A DNA stretch of 64,000 bases from Beta vulgaris subsp. vulgaris (Eukaryota > Streptophyta > Magnoliopsida > Caryophyllales > Amaranthaceae): NCBI RefSeq assembly GCF_026745355.1, contig NC_079202.1, positions 26,831,072 through 26,895,071 on the forward strand. The letters are read 5' to 3'. Below are positions 22,439 to 34,224 of the stretch, piece after piece. Numbering within the stretch: position 1 is the stretch's first letter; each line of letters opens with the position of its first letter. The notes below the pieces were generated by a model, which saw only the letters and a list, made by a program, of their open reading frames with translations, was not told the origin of the DNA and searched no databases. The translations under genes were made by a program, and so were the position numbers.

Positions 22439-23375
22439 ATGGTTCACGACATAGGTTGTAAGGACTTTTTGATGAAACAAGTAGGGGAAGACTGGATATG
22501 TGGTTCTTTAAAATGAAGTCTGCTATGGATTACAGAATTATGCAAGGGGAACAGTGGTTACGATCTGAGGGCTCTAGGATACACTTCATGCTTCGTTATG
22601 TTCCAGATATAGAGCCATATAGATTTGTTCATCGTAGGTATGGGGATATGTGGACTACAGAGGGTATTTCAATAGGAATAAGCATACCTACGGATACCAG
22701 AACCTCCCTTCCGAAAAGCACTTCCTCACTGACCTTAAATACTGCGAGAATGAGTGGAGGGTTCGTGAGACCAGGGGTCAAAACCCTTCTACTTCATCTG
22801 AAGGGGAAAGTTCGAGCAATAGGGCCGTAGATGGGAATCCTGAGAACCCAGGGGTCATACCGGAACCGCCATCAGCACCTGTGGCGAAAAGGCCAAGATA
22901 CCAGCCATTTGAGGATGAGTTATTAGCCGATGACTTTCAGAATCTTAGGACAGTCACTTACGTCTCTGATGATGAAAGGAACAATAGGACCTTCATTATA
23001 GTGTTGGGTGGGGTCCAGGTTGTACCAGGGTTACATGGGGAGGATGATGATGATGAGCCACCTCCACTAGAGGATATACCAGTTGAGGAAGAGGATCCTG
23101 CTGAGAATGAAGACCCTGTTGAGGATGAGAATCCTGTTCAGGAAGCGGATCCCATTGAGGCGGAGGATCCCATTGAGGAGGAGGATCCCATTGAGGAGGA
23201 GGATCCCATTGAGGAGGAGGATCCCATTGAGGAAGAAGACCCCGAGGAAGACCATGGGCCCATACTAGAGGATATATTCTTTGAGGACGGCGAGCCTGAG
23301 GCAGATGAGATTGACCTTGATGGAGGGATGGAGGATTCTGGATCAGAGGATGAAGCTCACCGCCTTAGCCCATAG
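22439..23375 (+). CDS. Accessory ORF upstream of gag, element 1
   Basis: A protein of about 310 residues, read from MVHDIGCKDFLMK with two apparent single-base frameshifts (near 22495 and 22670). The N-terminal half has FKMKSAMDYRIMQG, MLRYVPDIEPYRFVHRRYGD and LTDLKYCENEWRVRE, all matched in the homologous ORF of element 2. The middle carries KRPRYQPFEDELLADDF and YVSDDERNNRTFI. The C-terminal third is extremely acidic, with five DPIEEE-type repeats and an end rich in Asp and Glu. It resembles no gag, pol or envelope domain that I know. Extra ORFs are documented in Tat-lineage elements. I do not know of one described for Tekay. The acidic tail suggests a nuclear or nucleic-acid/histone-binding role, but this is inference only. 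Confidence 0.65.
23148..23237 (+). repeat. 18-bp repeat encoding DPIEEE
   Basis: Five near-identical copies of GATCCCATTGAGGAGGAG, starting at 23148, 23166, 23184, 23202 and 23220, in frame with the accessory ORF. The repeat lengthens the acidic tail in whole 6-residue steps. Confidence 0.9.
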
Positions 23376-23490
23376 TTCTTGTGAGCATATATGTAGGATT
23401 AGGATTTTTGTTTTATTTTGATCGTTTTTGTTCATTTGTTATGTTAGGGATAATAAGGCTTGCATGCCGATTAGGGAGTAACATTATTTG

Positions 23491-23493
<3 letters not shown>

Positions 23494-23534
<41 letters not shown>

Positions 23535-23579
23535 TATATATAATATATATATAATATATAATATATATATATATATATA
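23494..23579. repeat. AT microsatellite
   Basis: Nearly pure (TA)n over 86 bp, between the accessory ORF and the CACTA insertion. Confidence 0.95.
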
Positions 23580-24400
23580 GTATTTCTTTACAAATATTAC
23601 ATTCCCATTTTCAATAATAGTGCATAGTGTTATCTTTTATTGTTAATTGTGGCATCTTGTTTTGGATGATTGTAATGCAAGTCAGTACAGACTTAAAGGT
23701 GTTCGCAATATATGTTTATATGTTAAATGTGTATTCGTTGAATAAGTTAAAACAAAAACACTACTAGAAAAAGAGTGTTTTCTCAACGCTTTTCCTCAAT
23801 ATCCTGGACGGAAAAAAGTGTTGAGAAATTGATTCTCAACGCAATGTAAAAGCGTCGAGATTTCACGCGTGGAGAATTATCAACACAGAGTCGCGTCCAG
23901 TTATAACTTGTGACGTTTTTTTGTGTTGAGTTTCTCAACGCTTTTATGCGTCTCGAAATATGTTCTAGACACATTCTAGCGTCAATATTATTTTACCTCC
24001 ACAAATAAATTTTTGGAGCCAAAAGTTCTCTTAACGCGAAAAAGTATCGAGATTTTAGCCTAAAAAAATATCTACAAATAGGAGAATAATGCATGAGTTT
24101 ATAATCAGTAATAATAGTAATAATAATAACCACTATTTAATTGGATATGGATCAAATATAATATATTATAATTAAGCTATTTTCCAAAAAAAAAAAATTT
24201 AGGTAGAAATGACCAATAATAATATTAATGATTAAATACACACTAAAATATTATGTTTGATCACAAATAAAATAAGTCAATTAGATAATGTCTACTATCA
24301 ATTTCTTCAAACCTTACAAAACAAAAGCATAACAAGCATAATAAAAGAAATATATTTTGTACAACTCCTTTTCAAATCATTAATAGTTTTATGAGTTGTA

Positions 24401-27400
24401 TTAATTTAATGGACGATCTTTGGCTTCTTTTCCTTCACCGTCATCTTGAACCTTGAAAAAAAAACAATAATGACATAAGTAATCTTAATTATATAATGTG
24501 ATATATTATAGAACGCCAATTATAAAAATTTTATGCAAGTTAGTTAATGACAAAAGAAAAGAATATGTAACTAGCAAGCAACTTGATTTTGATAATTCAA
24601 GTGAAACAATGAATGATAATAATATAACAATACCTCTGTAGTAATCAAATGCATAGCTGACTTTGCAGCATCTATAAGTTAAGCAGAAGCTTTTCCATCA
24701 TGCACCGCATCCAACACTATAGAAAAATGTGTAGCAACTTGTCTTCTTCCTGTTAGAGAGAAGGTAACATCTCATAGCAAGGAAGAACCAAATAAAACAT
24801 CAAACAACACGTGAGTGTGGAATTGGATTGATTTTTACATTAATTCATTAATGCAAACAGGTAATACTGAATGTGTTCTTCCTTACTTGAGATAACTTTA
24901 GGTACCAACGTTTTACTACGGAAATATCTATAGACAACCATCACAGTGGTCCAAAGATAAGGTAGCACATGCAAATGGAATGACTTTTGCAAAACACACC
25001 AATCAAGTAGTATTATTTATTTTAAATTTCTAGATATTAGTGACTCACCATACTTGGAAGAACTAACTACATTTAACATATACAGAAGCAATGACAGAGA
25101 ACAAAGGTAAGATGAACCACAACTTATTCTCCTTAGCTTCATACAAGCTTGATTTTCAGTGAAATAGCTACCTATCTCACATTAAATGTGGTAACCTATA
25201 ACAATTCGTAATTTCGTACATTTCAACAAGGACCAGTCTTTTTTCCTTTTAGGAATACAAGGTAGGAAGACCATCTGCACCCTTCAAGCTTAATTGATAT
25301 ATAAAAATCCTTCAAATTTTCCGAGTAAAGAATGTTCCATATTACCTACATACTCCAATGGCAAGCCTCAGTTACATATAATATAGATCAGAACAAGGTG
25401 TATGAAAAGCCGAAAGCCATATCCAACATTTCCTTGCTTTGGTATCAAGCAATGAGCACTGAACAGAAACATAAGCAGGCACAAAACTGCTAGTAAAATT
25501 AGCAATACATATACACATTATGCACCAACTATCATCCCATCTCAAGCAACAGATATATGATTATCATGCTTGTTACATCACTAACTAATATACAACTCCC
25601 CTTGCCCCACCACCACCACCACCACCGTAAGATGGGAGTCGACATAATATAATATAATTCACTGGCTTCATTGCTCCTTTTATCCCCTTAGCTTCTTTCC
25701 TACTCATTAACTCATTCCCCACCCTAAAGAAGCTCGTGGCTGAAACCAGTATCATTAACTACTCCAAGCTAGAGACTCAAAAATCAACCCAATACAAAAA
25801 TTAACCATAGAAACACATGGTACATACTGTCACATTGACTTAAGTAGAACCTACTACCTTGACCTCATAATAGAATAGAATTGCAGCCAACGTTTCCGAA
25901 GATGACAAAGTCACCGACAGAAATAGAGAGCCCAGATTCAGCATCGAATGTTGCAACTTGAAATGCAAAAGGTCAGGTTGCAGGCTGAGGCACTTGACAT
26001 TGAGAAACACGGCTTAAATGGTTGAGATTTCGCAACAAGAAAGACAGAGAACTTGAGAAATTTAATCACTATGGTCTACCACTTCACTTTCGCAAGCAGG
26101 TAGGCAGAACTAAAGCCAAAGATACAAACTACGTCATGAGAGAAATTAGAAAACATGAATTATTGAGATCTCTGAAACATGAGGTATCTTCGGTATACAA
26201 TACGTCAATATATCACATTGTACTCAACTATCAGTGCAATTTACATGGGCATAGTTGTTTTGTGAACCCATAACATAGACTCCTTGCGTAACATATGATT
26301 CCTTATAGCAAATAACAAGCTGAAGAGTGCCTCCATAACCAACATAAAGCCTGCTGCTACAAGTTTATCAGAAAGTTAATAGATTATACTCCCTCCATTC
26401 GTGCTACATTTAATTAGGGATCAAATTTTCAAAATTAAACTAAAAATATAATAGCACCCTGCACTATTGAATCTTCACACCTCCACCACAATAATATAGT
26501 CTTTCTTAAGGTAGCATAGAAGGGTAATATAAGTACAAAGCTTAACATACTAAATCCAAAAAGTGGCATATAATCCGAAAAACCTAACTTATAGATCTGG
26601 CTATTACTTGGGTATAGTGATTGTAAAAAATTATGTTTTCTAAATTATGCCACTATATTGGGGACAAATTTTTCAATCCTATATTTCTCTCATAGGATAC
26701 AAGTCGTCTTAGCTCAGACATGAAACAATAATACACTTAGGCATATACCATAACATACACTTAACCCCACAATTCTAGTAGGCTACTACGAATTGCACTG
26801 TCAGAGGATCTGGCATACACCATCTTACCTGTATTGTAAAGTGGCTCCGTTTAATCTTACTCATCAAATTGAGTCTACTACTCCACATTGATTGATCCAA
26901 GCATGTTATTAGAACCAAATCAAACATGAAACATCTTTAAACAAATTCACAATTGACACCTTTTGAGTTATATGTATCTTCACACAATTCTTAAACATCA
27001 AATTTGTATAGGGTTTCGAGGTTCAGTTAGTAACTCTGCAGGCTCTAATCATCACATTCCAAATCAATCAGTAGCAATGTGTAGCCTGAATATGAGTTAA
27101 AAGAAGAATTCAAAGATAAATCATACACAAACCTACAACAGTCATAGAGCCAGATATAATGAATCAATCTTTGATAGGCTTTTAATTTTTAAATATGCAA
27201 CAGAGCAACATGAGATAACAAAGAAACAAAAGACTGACTGTGGACAAACTCAGCTACAGTTGAAATTACATGTTAATGTTTTCTTCCAGCATATTTCAAG
27301 AACTTCAAGAACCCCAAATATAGGATCTTGTATCAATCTAACCTCCACGCAAAAAAGAACAAGTATTAGATCTTATATCAACTTTATGAGCAGTTCAAGA

Positions 27401-28348
27401 CCTCTATTGATTTTCTAAAAGAGTAACTATTCATATTCTCTAATAGAAAGAACTGAAATTCAATTTTTTTTTGAAAGATTCATAGTTAGGACTGTGCAGC
27501 AATTTGTTAAAAGAGGATGAACAACAAAGCTTTAAAAAAATGTTGCTTTCTTCAAAGCATCAACTGTTGCTTACTCAATGACTATCATTCATAGTTGATG
27601 CTCCTGCCTTCAGAAAAATATGAATTTAAAAATTCATTCAGAATGAATTCATTCACTCAAGCAACCTAACCAACTAAAGGAATCTGAACTTGAATACTTT
27701 CTCGGAAATACATATTGTTCAATACAAGTATCATAATTGATTGGTATACTAACAATACACAGAGAAAGCATAATAACTTGTGTAGTATGAAGCATAATAA
27801 CAAATTAAGCATCAATACACATCTATTATGAAGCATCAAGAAGCTATGGGTGATCATGTAGTACACAGAACCTCAGCACAATTACAACTAATAAAATAAG
27901 CGCTGCAAAGCCGACAGGGAAAAGACAAGTAAAATGTAACAAAAGCATCACTCCAGAAATCCAAATTAAACAAGAAGGATAAGAATCTAACCAGCTTTGC
28001 ATTCATAGGAGCTCTCTCACCAGCCATGTGGGCAGCTATGCGAGCAGCAGTTTTTTCAGCTGGGGCAGCTTTTGCTGCAGCAGCACTTCTTCCATGTACT
28101 GGCACAGATGCAGCATCTACAATACTATAACCCTATTTGTTTTCAGATTTTCCATTTGATTTAGAATCATCTATAATACGTGATCTTGCATCTAAAATCG
28201 CAGTCAGTGTAGCGGCTCTTTCTTGTTGTGCCTTGCTTCCACCTACTCCAAGCAATGCTGCTTGTTTCCCTTTCTCTGTTCCAAGTTCTGCAAGCATCTG
28301 CTTAATGTCTCCACTCACATTGATGTTATATGTTGGATCTGATTCCAT
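24401..28348 (-). pseudogene. Multi-exon gene fragment captured in the CACTA element
   Basis: On the minus strand a frame starts MESDPTYNINVSGDIK at 28348 and runs to 27992. It has one in-frame TAG (28135-28133) and then DAASVPVHGRSAAAAKAAPA, ending at a GTTAGA donor. A later exon at 24749-24634 (VLDAVHDGKASA, LIDAAKSAMHLITTE) follows a CTCTAACAG acceptor, contains one stop and ends at AG|GTATTG. The last exon, 24451-24401, begins after a T-rich AAG acceptor and reads in phase to VQDDGEGKEAKDRPLN and a stop. The exon 1 to exon 3 join is not in phase, so exons are missing or broken. I do not recognise the family. It looks like a captured (transduplicated) host gene, or an unfamiliar CACTA accessory gene. 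Confidence 0.5.
24755..27990. other. Interior of the CACTA element without assigned genes
   Basis: AT-rich with T-tracts, probably large introns of the captured gene. A (CCA)n tract lies near 25607-25626. An 83-codon open frame at 26022-26273 has no recognisable domain. Confidence 0.45.
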
Positions 28349-29397
28349 TTTTTTTCAGTTCTGACCAAAAGTAAAAATATGTCAACACCTAACCAAAGAA
28401 GCAGAAACAACCTACAAGCAAGAATTTAGTTTAGACTTGTATAGTACCTTCATCGTCAAGCTGCAAGGCGAGAATCATTACATGCATTCCAAATATTCAA
28501 TGAAACAGCAAAGAAAAACAAATCTGAAACCAAAAAGCAGTAAAAAAAGATTGAAATCGAAGAGAGACAAAAATTAACCAAAAACGATGTTGATGGGGTT
28601 CATGGCTACCTGATTCTTAGTGGCATCACCAATCATACAGGCAACTACAAATGAAGATGAAGAAAGAAGTGGACCAAATTAAAGCAAGAACATGACCAAC
28701 AACGATGAGTATAATTGGAAAATTCATACCTTGGGATTACACAAAATGGATACCTACAAAATCTGAAGTTCAAGAAGGAGAATCGGGATTAAGAAGTCAT
28801 GGAAGAGCTCGATAATTTTCTTTACTCGGTCAGATAACCGTTCACAATCTCCCAAATCAAAGGTCTTGGTGATGTTGTTCATTTTTCCTGCAATTTTATT
28901 CAAAACCCACAAAATTAATTAGAAACATTTGGATTAGAAAAGATAAAGAAAGAATGTTGAGCAAACCAAAAACGATGAGACCTAATTCCAAATTCAGATT
29001 ATTGAGCAAACCAAAAATGAGATCTTCCGGAAATAATGAGGACAAAGTAGAAAAAAAGTAGAGATAGAAAGTGGGCAGTAAAGATTAGAGAAGATAGAGA
29101 AAGAACCGCTTTTTTTCCCAAAATTTCAACATAGGCGGGCTCACGAAATTTTAACATACGCGGGCAGCGGGCTCAAGAAATATCAATATACGTGTGCTCA
29201 CGATCACATGCGGGGCATGTGACCTGTCTCAACGCTTTTTTGTGTTGAGATATTTCTCGACTAAAAAAAGCGTCGAGAAAACACGGACAAGAAAAAACAC
29301 GAAGAACGCTTTTATACAGTGTCGAGGCTATAGTGTCGAGAAAGCACTCGTTTTGTAGTAGTGAAATTATGTGTAAGACACTGAAATAGCTACTATG

Positions 29398-29412
29398 TTA
29401 ATTTCAGCGCAG
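29398..29412 (+). promoter_or_regulatory. Candidate 3' splice site abutting the gag ATG
   Basis: TTAATTTCAGCGCAG|A precedes the gag ATG at 29414. Element 2 keeps TTATTTTCAGCGCAG|A before its gag ATG at 47510. Confidence 0.4.
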
Positions 29413-29413
29413 A

Positions 29414-30520
29414 ATGGTTCGATCGGGAGGCGCCCCTGACACCTCTCTTAACATCGAGCAATCGATACGTGACCTAGTACAGATTACAGCCAACTTAGCC
29501 CAAGGTCACAGCCGGGATGGGGACCTATCTGAAAAAGTGGCCCGTAGGAACCCACCTATACTAAATGGAAAAGGGGACCTGAAGAGTTGGAAAACTGGGT
29601 TGGGGAATTTGATAAGCTTTTCTTCACCCTAACCTGTCCTGACGAGAAAACAGTGCCCTTAGCTAGTTACTATCTGCAGGGGGATGCCCATTTCTGGTGG
29701 ACCCAGGCTAAGGACAACCTTCTCAGCCAACCGGGTTTCGGGTGGGAAACTTTTAAAAAGGCCCTAAGAGACAAGTACTACCCTCCGTATCTTAAGAAAC
29801 AAAAAGCCCAAGAGTTTATGATGCTGGAGCAAGGGACCATGTCGGTAGAGGAATATTACCGAAAATTTATTGAACTGATGAGGTTTGCCCCAGAGATTGC
29901 CCCTACTGAGGAGGCTAAAGCCTCACGTTTTGAATTGGGACTTACCCTTGACCTGCAGGGTAGACTGGGGGGAGATACATTCACCTCTCTGGACCATGTG
30001 TTTGGCAAAGCTGCCCACCTTTATGCTATCAGGAAAAGGGAGGAAGGGGGTAAGCTTGGCGAGAAACGTAAGGATAACCCAAACCCTGAGGGCCAAAAGT
30101 TTGAGAAAAAGCACAACGGGAACCAGAACAATCCAAACCCTCAGAGAAATTTTGGTAAGGGACCCAATAATAACCCTAATCCCAACAACAACAACAACAA
30201 CCGCAACAATAACACCAATAACCGCAGACCTGAGCGTGTATATCGGTGTAGAAAGTGCCCGAACAACCATCCTGGTAAGGATTGTGAGGGTAACAAGGTT
30301 GAATGCCGGGAATGTGGGAAGATGGGGCATAGAGCCTATGAATGCTATTCGAAAAACAAGCTAAACCCCAATGGCCAAAGGAAGGGAACTATGGGGACAA
30401 GCCCCGAAACGGAAATGGTAACGGGAATGGTAACGGGGGAGGTAATTACAATGGGAATTCTAACTATTCCAAGCCCGCTACCAACACCAGCAACCAAGTC
30501 TCTAATGTAACAATGCAACT
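29414..30520 (+). pseudogene. gag of element 1
   Basis: Starts MVRSGGAPDTSLNIEQSIRD at the ATG, and a one-base shift near 29590 moves to the next frame. The capsid-type retrotransposon gag region spans about 29590-29990 (LQGDAHFWWTQAKDNL, MLEQGTMSVEEYYRKFIEL). An Asn/Pro-rich linker follows. Two zinc knuckles then lie at about 30244-30348: CRKCPNNHPGKDC and the canonical CX2CX4HX4C motif CRECGKMGHRAYEC. A second frameshift near 30364 leads into a Gly/Asn-rich tail and on to protease. The product would form the virus-like particle and bind RNA. The frameshifts may be assembly errors. Confidence 0.88.
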
Positions 30521-30553
30521 AGTTCCCAAGATAAGGGCAAAGGGAAGCTGTAC

Positions 30554-32420
30554 ATGATGACGGCTAGTGAAGAAGAGGCTCGTAGAGACGTTGTCACGGG
30601 TACATTTTCTATCAACTCCACTCCTGTTAAAGTTTTATTTGATTCTGGAGCATCCTTGTCATTTATTGCCCATGCAACTGTTAGAAATTTAACATTGGTC
30701 GAGTCTGAGTCGATTTCTATGCCTATAGTCATTCCATCTGGGGAGACTGTTAATTGTTCTAAAAGATTCCTAAAAGTGCCATTAAAGATAGGTGAGGGAT
30801 ATTTCCCTCTGATCTGATAGAGTTTAACTTATCAAACCTAGATATCATTCTGGGGATGGATTGGCTTGGGAAGTACAGGGCTAAGATAGATTGCGATGCG
30901 CAAAAAGTGGAACTAAAGGACCCTTCGGGGAAAAGAGTGTCATATAGGAGGATACCTCGAGAACCAGGAATTAAAGTTATCAATGCGTTACAACTTAAGA
31001 ACTACGTAGACAAGGGTTGGCCCCTATTTATGTGTTCAGTGAGAAGAGTGGAGGATGATCCGTTAAGGCCTGAAGATGTGCCCATAGTCCGAGAATTCCA
31101 GGATGTCTTTCCTGAGGAAATACCTGGTATGCCTCCAAGGAGAGATGTAGAGTTCACCGTTGACCTAGTACCTGGGACTGGACCCATTTCGAAAGCCCGC
31201 TATCGGATGGCTCCGGCAGAAATGAATGAGTTAAAGAACCAGTTAGAGGAACTACTAGACAAAGGGTATATTAGACCTAGCATGTCGCCATGGGGAGCAC
31301 CCGTCTTATTTGTGAAAAAGAAGGATGGTAGCTTGAGGTTATGTATAGACTACCGGGAGTTGAACAATGTCACTGTGAAAAACAAGTATCCATTACCTAG
31401 GATTGATGATTTGTTCGACCAACTTCAGGGTGCGGGATGTTCTCCAAAATGACTTAAGGTCTGGTTACCATCAGTTGAGGATTGTTGATCATGATATACC
31501 TAAGACTGCCTTTCGAACCAGATATGGCCACTATGAGTTTACGGTTATGCCTTTTGGGTTAACCAATGCACCTGCAGTTTTCATGGACCTTATGAATAGA
31601 ATTTTCCGACCCTACCTAGACAAATTCGTCGTAGTATTCATAGACGATATCCTGATCTATTCTAAGAACAAGGAGGAACATGAGGATCATTTGAGGTCAT
31701 TTTGCAGACACTTAGGGACAACCAACTATATGCAAAGTTTTCGAAATGTGAATTTTGGTTGGAAAGAGTGTCATTTTTGGGTCATTTTATCTCTAAGGAG
31801 GGTGTATCAGTCGATCCTGCGAAAATCAAAGCCGTGAGTGAATGGCCTACTCCAAAGAATGTCACGGATATACGAAGTTTCTTGGGTTTAGCCGGTTACT
31901 ATAGGAGATTTGTGAAAGACTTCTCCAAAATAGCAAAACCTATGACAAACCTGATGAAGAAGGATTGTAGGTTTACCTGGAATGAGGACAGTGAGAAGGC
32001 CTTCCAAACGCTCAAAGAGGTTAACCTCAGCCCCTGTCCTAACCTTGCCTAATGGGAACGAAGGATATGATGTGTATAGTGATGCATCCAAAAATGGGTT
32101 GGGTTGTGTTCTGATGCAAAACGGGAAAGTTATAGCTTATGCGTCCCGACAGTTGAAGCCATATGAAGTCAATTACCCAACACATGACCTAGAATTGGCC
32201 GCCATAGTATTTGCACTCAAAATCTGGAGACACTACCTCTATGGGTAACCTGCCGTATCTTCACCGATCACAAAAGCCTTAAATATATCTTCACCCAGAA
32301 AGACCTCAACATGAGGCAGCGCAGATGGTTAGAGCTCATCAAGGACTATGACTTAGACATCCAATACCATGAGGGTAAAGCCAACGTTGTTGCTGATGCG
32401 TTAAGTCGCAAGTCTAGCCA
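30554..32420 (+). pseudogene. Protease, reverse transcriptase and RNase H of element 1
   Basis: The protease has an intact LFDSGASLSF (about 30634-30663) and, after a frameshift near 30815, [15 protein letters not shown] reads [71 protein letters not shown] and the catalytic box [11 protein letters not shown] at about 31633-31665. The RT-RNase H connection follows ([19 protein letters not shown]). RNase H has [14 protein letters not shown] and [20 protein letters not shown]. Single-base shifts occur near 31430 (a G run one base short of that in element 2), 31700, 32020 and 32247. All catalytic residues I can see are retained. The enzyme copies element RNA into DNA. Confidence 0.9.
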
Positions 32421-34025
32421 TAGCCTGAATACATTAGTCGTTGCCGACAAACTTTGTGAGGAATTCTCTAGACTTCAGATAGAAGTTGTTCATGAAGGGG
32501 AGGTAGAAAGATTGCTGAGTGCCCTAACCATCGAACCTAACTTCCTAGAAGAGATAAAGGCGAGTCAACCTGGGGATGTGAAACTTGAGCGAGTCAAGGC
32601 AAAGCTTAAGGAGGGCAAAGCAGAGGGGTTTGCGATCCATGAGGATGGAAGCATACGATATAAGGGTAGGTGGTGCGTGCCACAAAAGTGTGAAGAGCTG
32701 AAACAAAAGATAATGAGCGAGGGTCATAACACGACGTATTCTGTCCACCCAGGGGGAGATAAGTTGTATAAGGACCTCAAGAAGATGTTTTGGTGGCCTG
32801 GTATGAAGAGAGCAGTAGCTGAGTTTGTTTCCAAATGCTTAACATGCCAGAAAGTCAAAAGTGAACACAAGAGACCTCAGGGAAAGATTCAACCCTTAGA
32901 CATTCCGACATGGAAATGGGACTCGATATCCATGGACTTCGTTGTCGCCTTACCTAGGAGTCGGGGAGGCAATAATACCATTTGGGTGATAGTGGATAGA
33001 CTAACCAAGACAGCAAGGTTCATACCTATGAAAGATACGTGGAGTATGGAAGCCTTAGCCAAGGCTTATGTGAAAAATGTCATTCGATTGCATGGAGTAC
33101 CCACAAGTATAGTATCAGATCGAGACTCTCGATTCCTGTCGAATTTCTGGAAAAAGGTCCAGGAAGCATTTGGTAGTGAGCTATTAATGAGTACAGCCTT
33201 TCACCCAGCTACCGATGGTCAAACCGAACGAACTATTCAGACCTTAGAGGACATGTTGCGAGCATGTGCTTTAGAATACCAAGGGTCATGGGAAGACCAT
33301 TTGGACCTCATAGAATTCTCATACAACAACAGCTACCATGCTAGTATTAAGATGGCACCATTTGAAGCGTTGTACGGGAGAAAGTGTCGTAGCCCTTTGT
33401 GTTGGAACGACATCAGTGAGACTGTAGTGTTAGGACCTGATATGATTCAAGAGACGATGGATCAAGTGCGAGTCATTCAAGAAAAGATTAAGACTGCACA
33501 GGACAGGCAAAAATCCTATGCGGACCAGAAGCGAAGGGACGAAAATTTCGAAGTTGGGGAAAAAGTGTTGCTTAAGGTGTCCCCAATGAAAGGAGTGATG
33601 CGATTCGGGAAAAAGGGGAAGCTAAGCCCTAAGTTCATAGGACCCTATGAGATACTGGCGAGGGTAGGGAAAGTTGCTTATCGCCTGGTTTACCCAACGA
33701 CCTAGAAAGGGTCCATAACGTGTTTCACGTATCCCAACTCCGGAGATACGTACCTGATGCGTCACATGTCCTTGAACCTGAAAACGTAGAGATAGACGAA
33801 ACTTTGTCCTATGAGGAGAAACCTGTCCAGATCCTAGACCGCAAAGTGCGAAGTACGAGGAATAAGGACGTCAGAATTGTCAAGGTGTTGTGGAGAAATC
33901 AAACTACCGAGGAAGCCACATGGGAAGCCGAAGATGCAATGCGTCTGAAGTACCCTGAGCTTTTCCAAGAGGTACGTGAGTTACGGGGACGTAACTTTTC
34001 TTTTAAGGGGGGAAGAATGCGATAG
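32311..34025 (+). CDS. Integrase with C-terminal chromodomain of element 1
   Basis: The 32311-33705 frame is open for 464 codons and starts in the end of RNase H. The integrase zinc finger (HNTTYSVHPGGDK, then CLTCQ) is followed by the DDE core: MDFVVALPRS, VSDRDSRF and HPATDGQTERTIQTLED hold the expected acidic residues. The GPY/F-type module is GKLSPKFIGPYEILARVG. After one frameshift near 33700 the frame 33720-34025 gives FHVSQLRRYVPDASHV and a chromodomain (ILDRKVRSTRNKD, VKVLWRNQTTEEATWE, RLKYPELFQ). Chromodomains direct chromovirus integration to particular chromatin. The ORF ends over the first polypurine tract. Confidence 0.92.
34001..34016 (+). other. Upstream polypurine-tract copy
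   Basis: TTTTAAGGGGGGAAGA overlaps the last codons of pol, 207 bp before the tract that abuts the LTR. A twin is at 54625-54640 in element 2. Confidence 0.7.
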
Positions 34026-34207
34026 AATTTCGCGCTTTCACCCTAAAGTATGTTAATTATGTTGATTATGTTAGTTATATGCTAGTTATGTGTGAAAATT
34101 GCTTATCTATTGTGTGAACGTTAGAAAACGCTTGTGAAATTTGGGACTTAGAAGTGCAAAAGATCGTCGTTAAGACGGGCTACCTCAAAGTTTCGGGACG
34201 AAACTTC

Positions 34208-34224
34208 TTTTAAGGGGGGAAGCC
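34208..34224 (+). other. Polypurine tract of element 1
   Basis: TTTTAAGGGGGGAAGCC directly precedes the 3' LTR start TGTAATACTCC. Confidence 0.85.

Larger units (their letters stand above)
23759..29363. mobile_element. CACTA (En/Spm-type) element carrying gene exons
   Basis: The left end CACTACTAGAAAAAGAGTG and the right end (reverse complement CACTACTACAAAACGAGTG) are CACTA-type inverted repeats, flanked by the 3-bp duplication AAA (23756-23758, 29364-29366). Subterminal repeats such as TCTCAACGCTTTT and AAAAGCGTCGAGA are abundant in the first 300 and last 150 bp in both orientations, as in this superfamily. No transposase (TNP2-like) is recognisable, so it is non-autonomous. It splits the accessory ORF-gag spacer of element 1, which is otherwise continuous with element 2. 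Confidence 0.92.

Noticed and set aside
23067..23268. Frames overlapping the acidic repeat on other frames and strand
   Set aside because: They are shadows of the 18-bp repeat. Only the DPIEEE frame is continuous with sequence conserved in element 2.
26392..26520. Possible Stowaway MITE starting CTCCCTCCATTCGTGC
   Set aside because: A TA-flanked left end is present but no matching inverted right end was found nearby.
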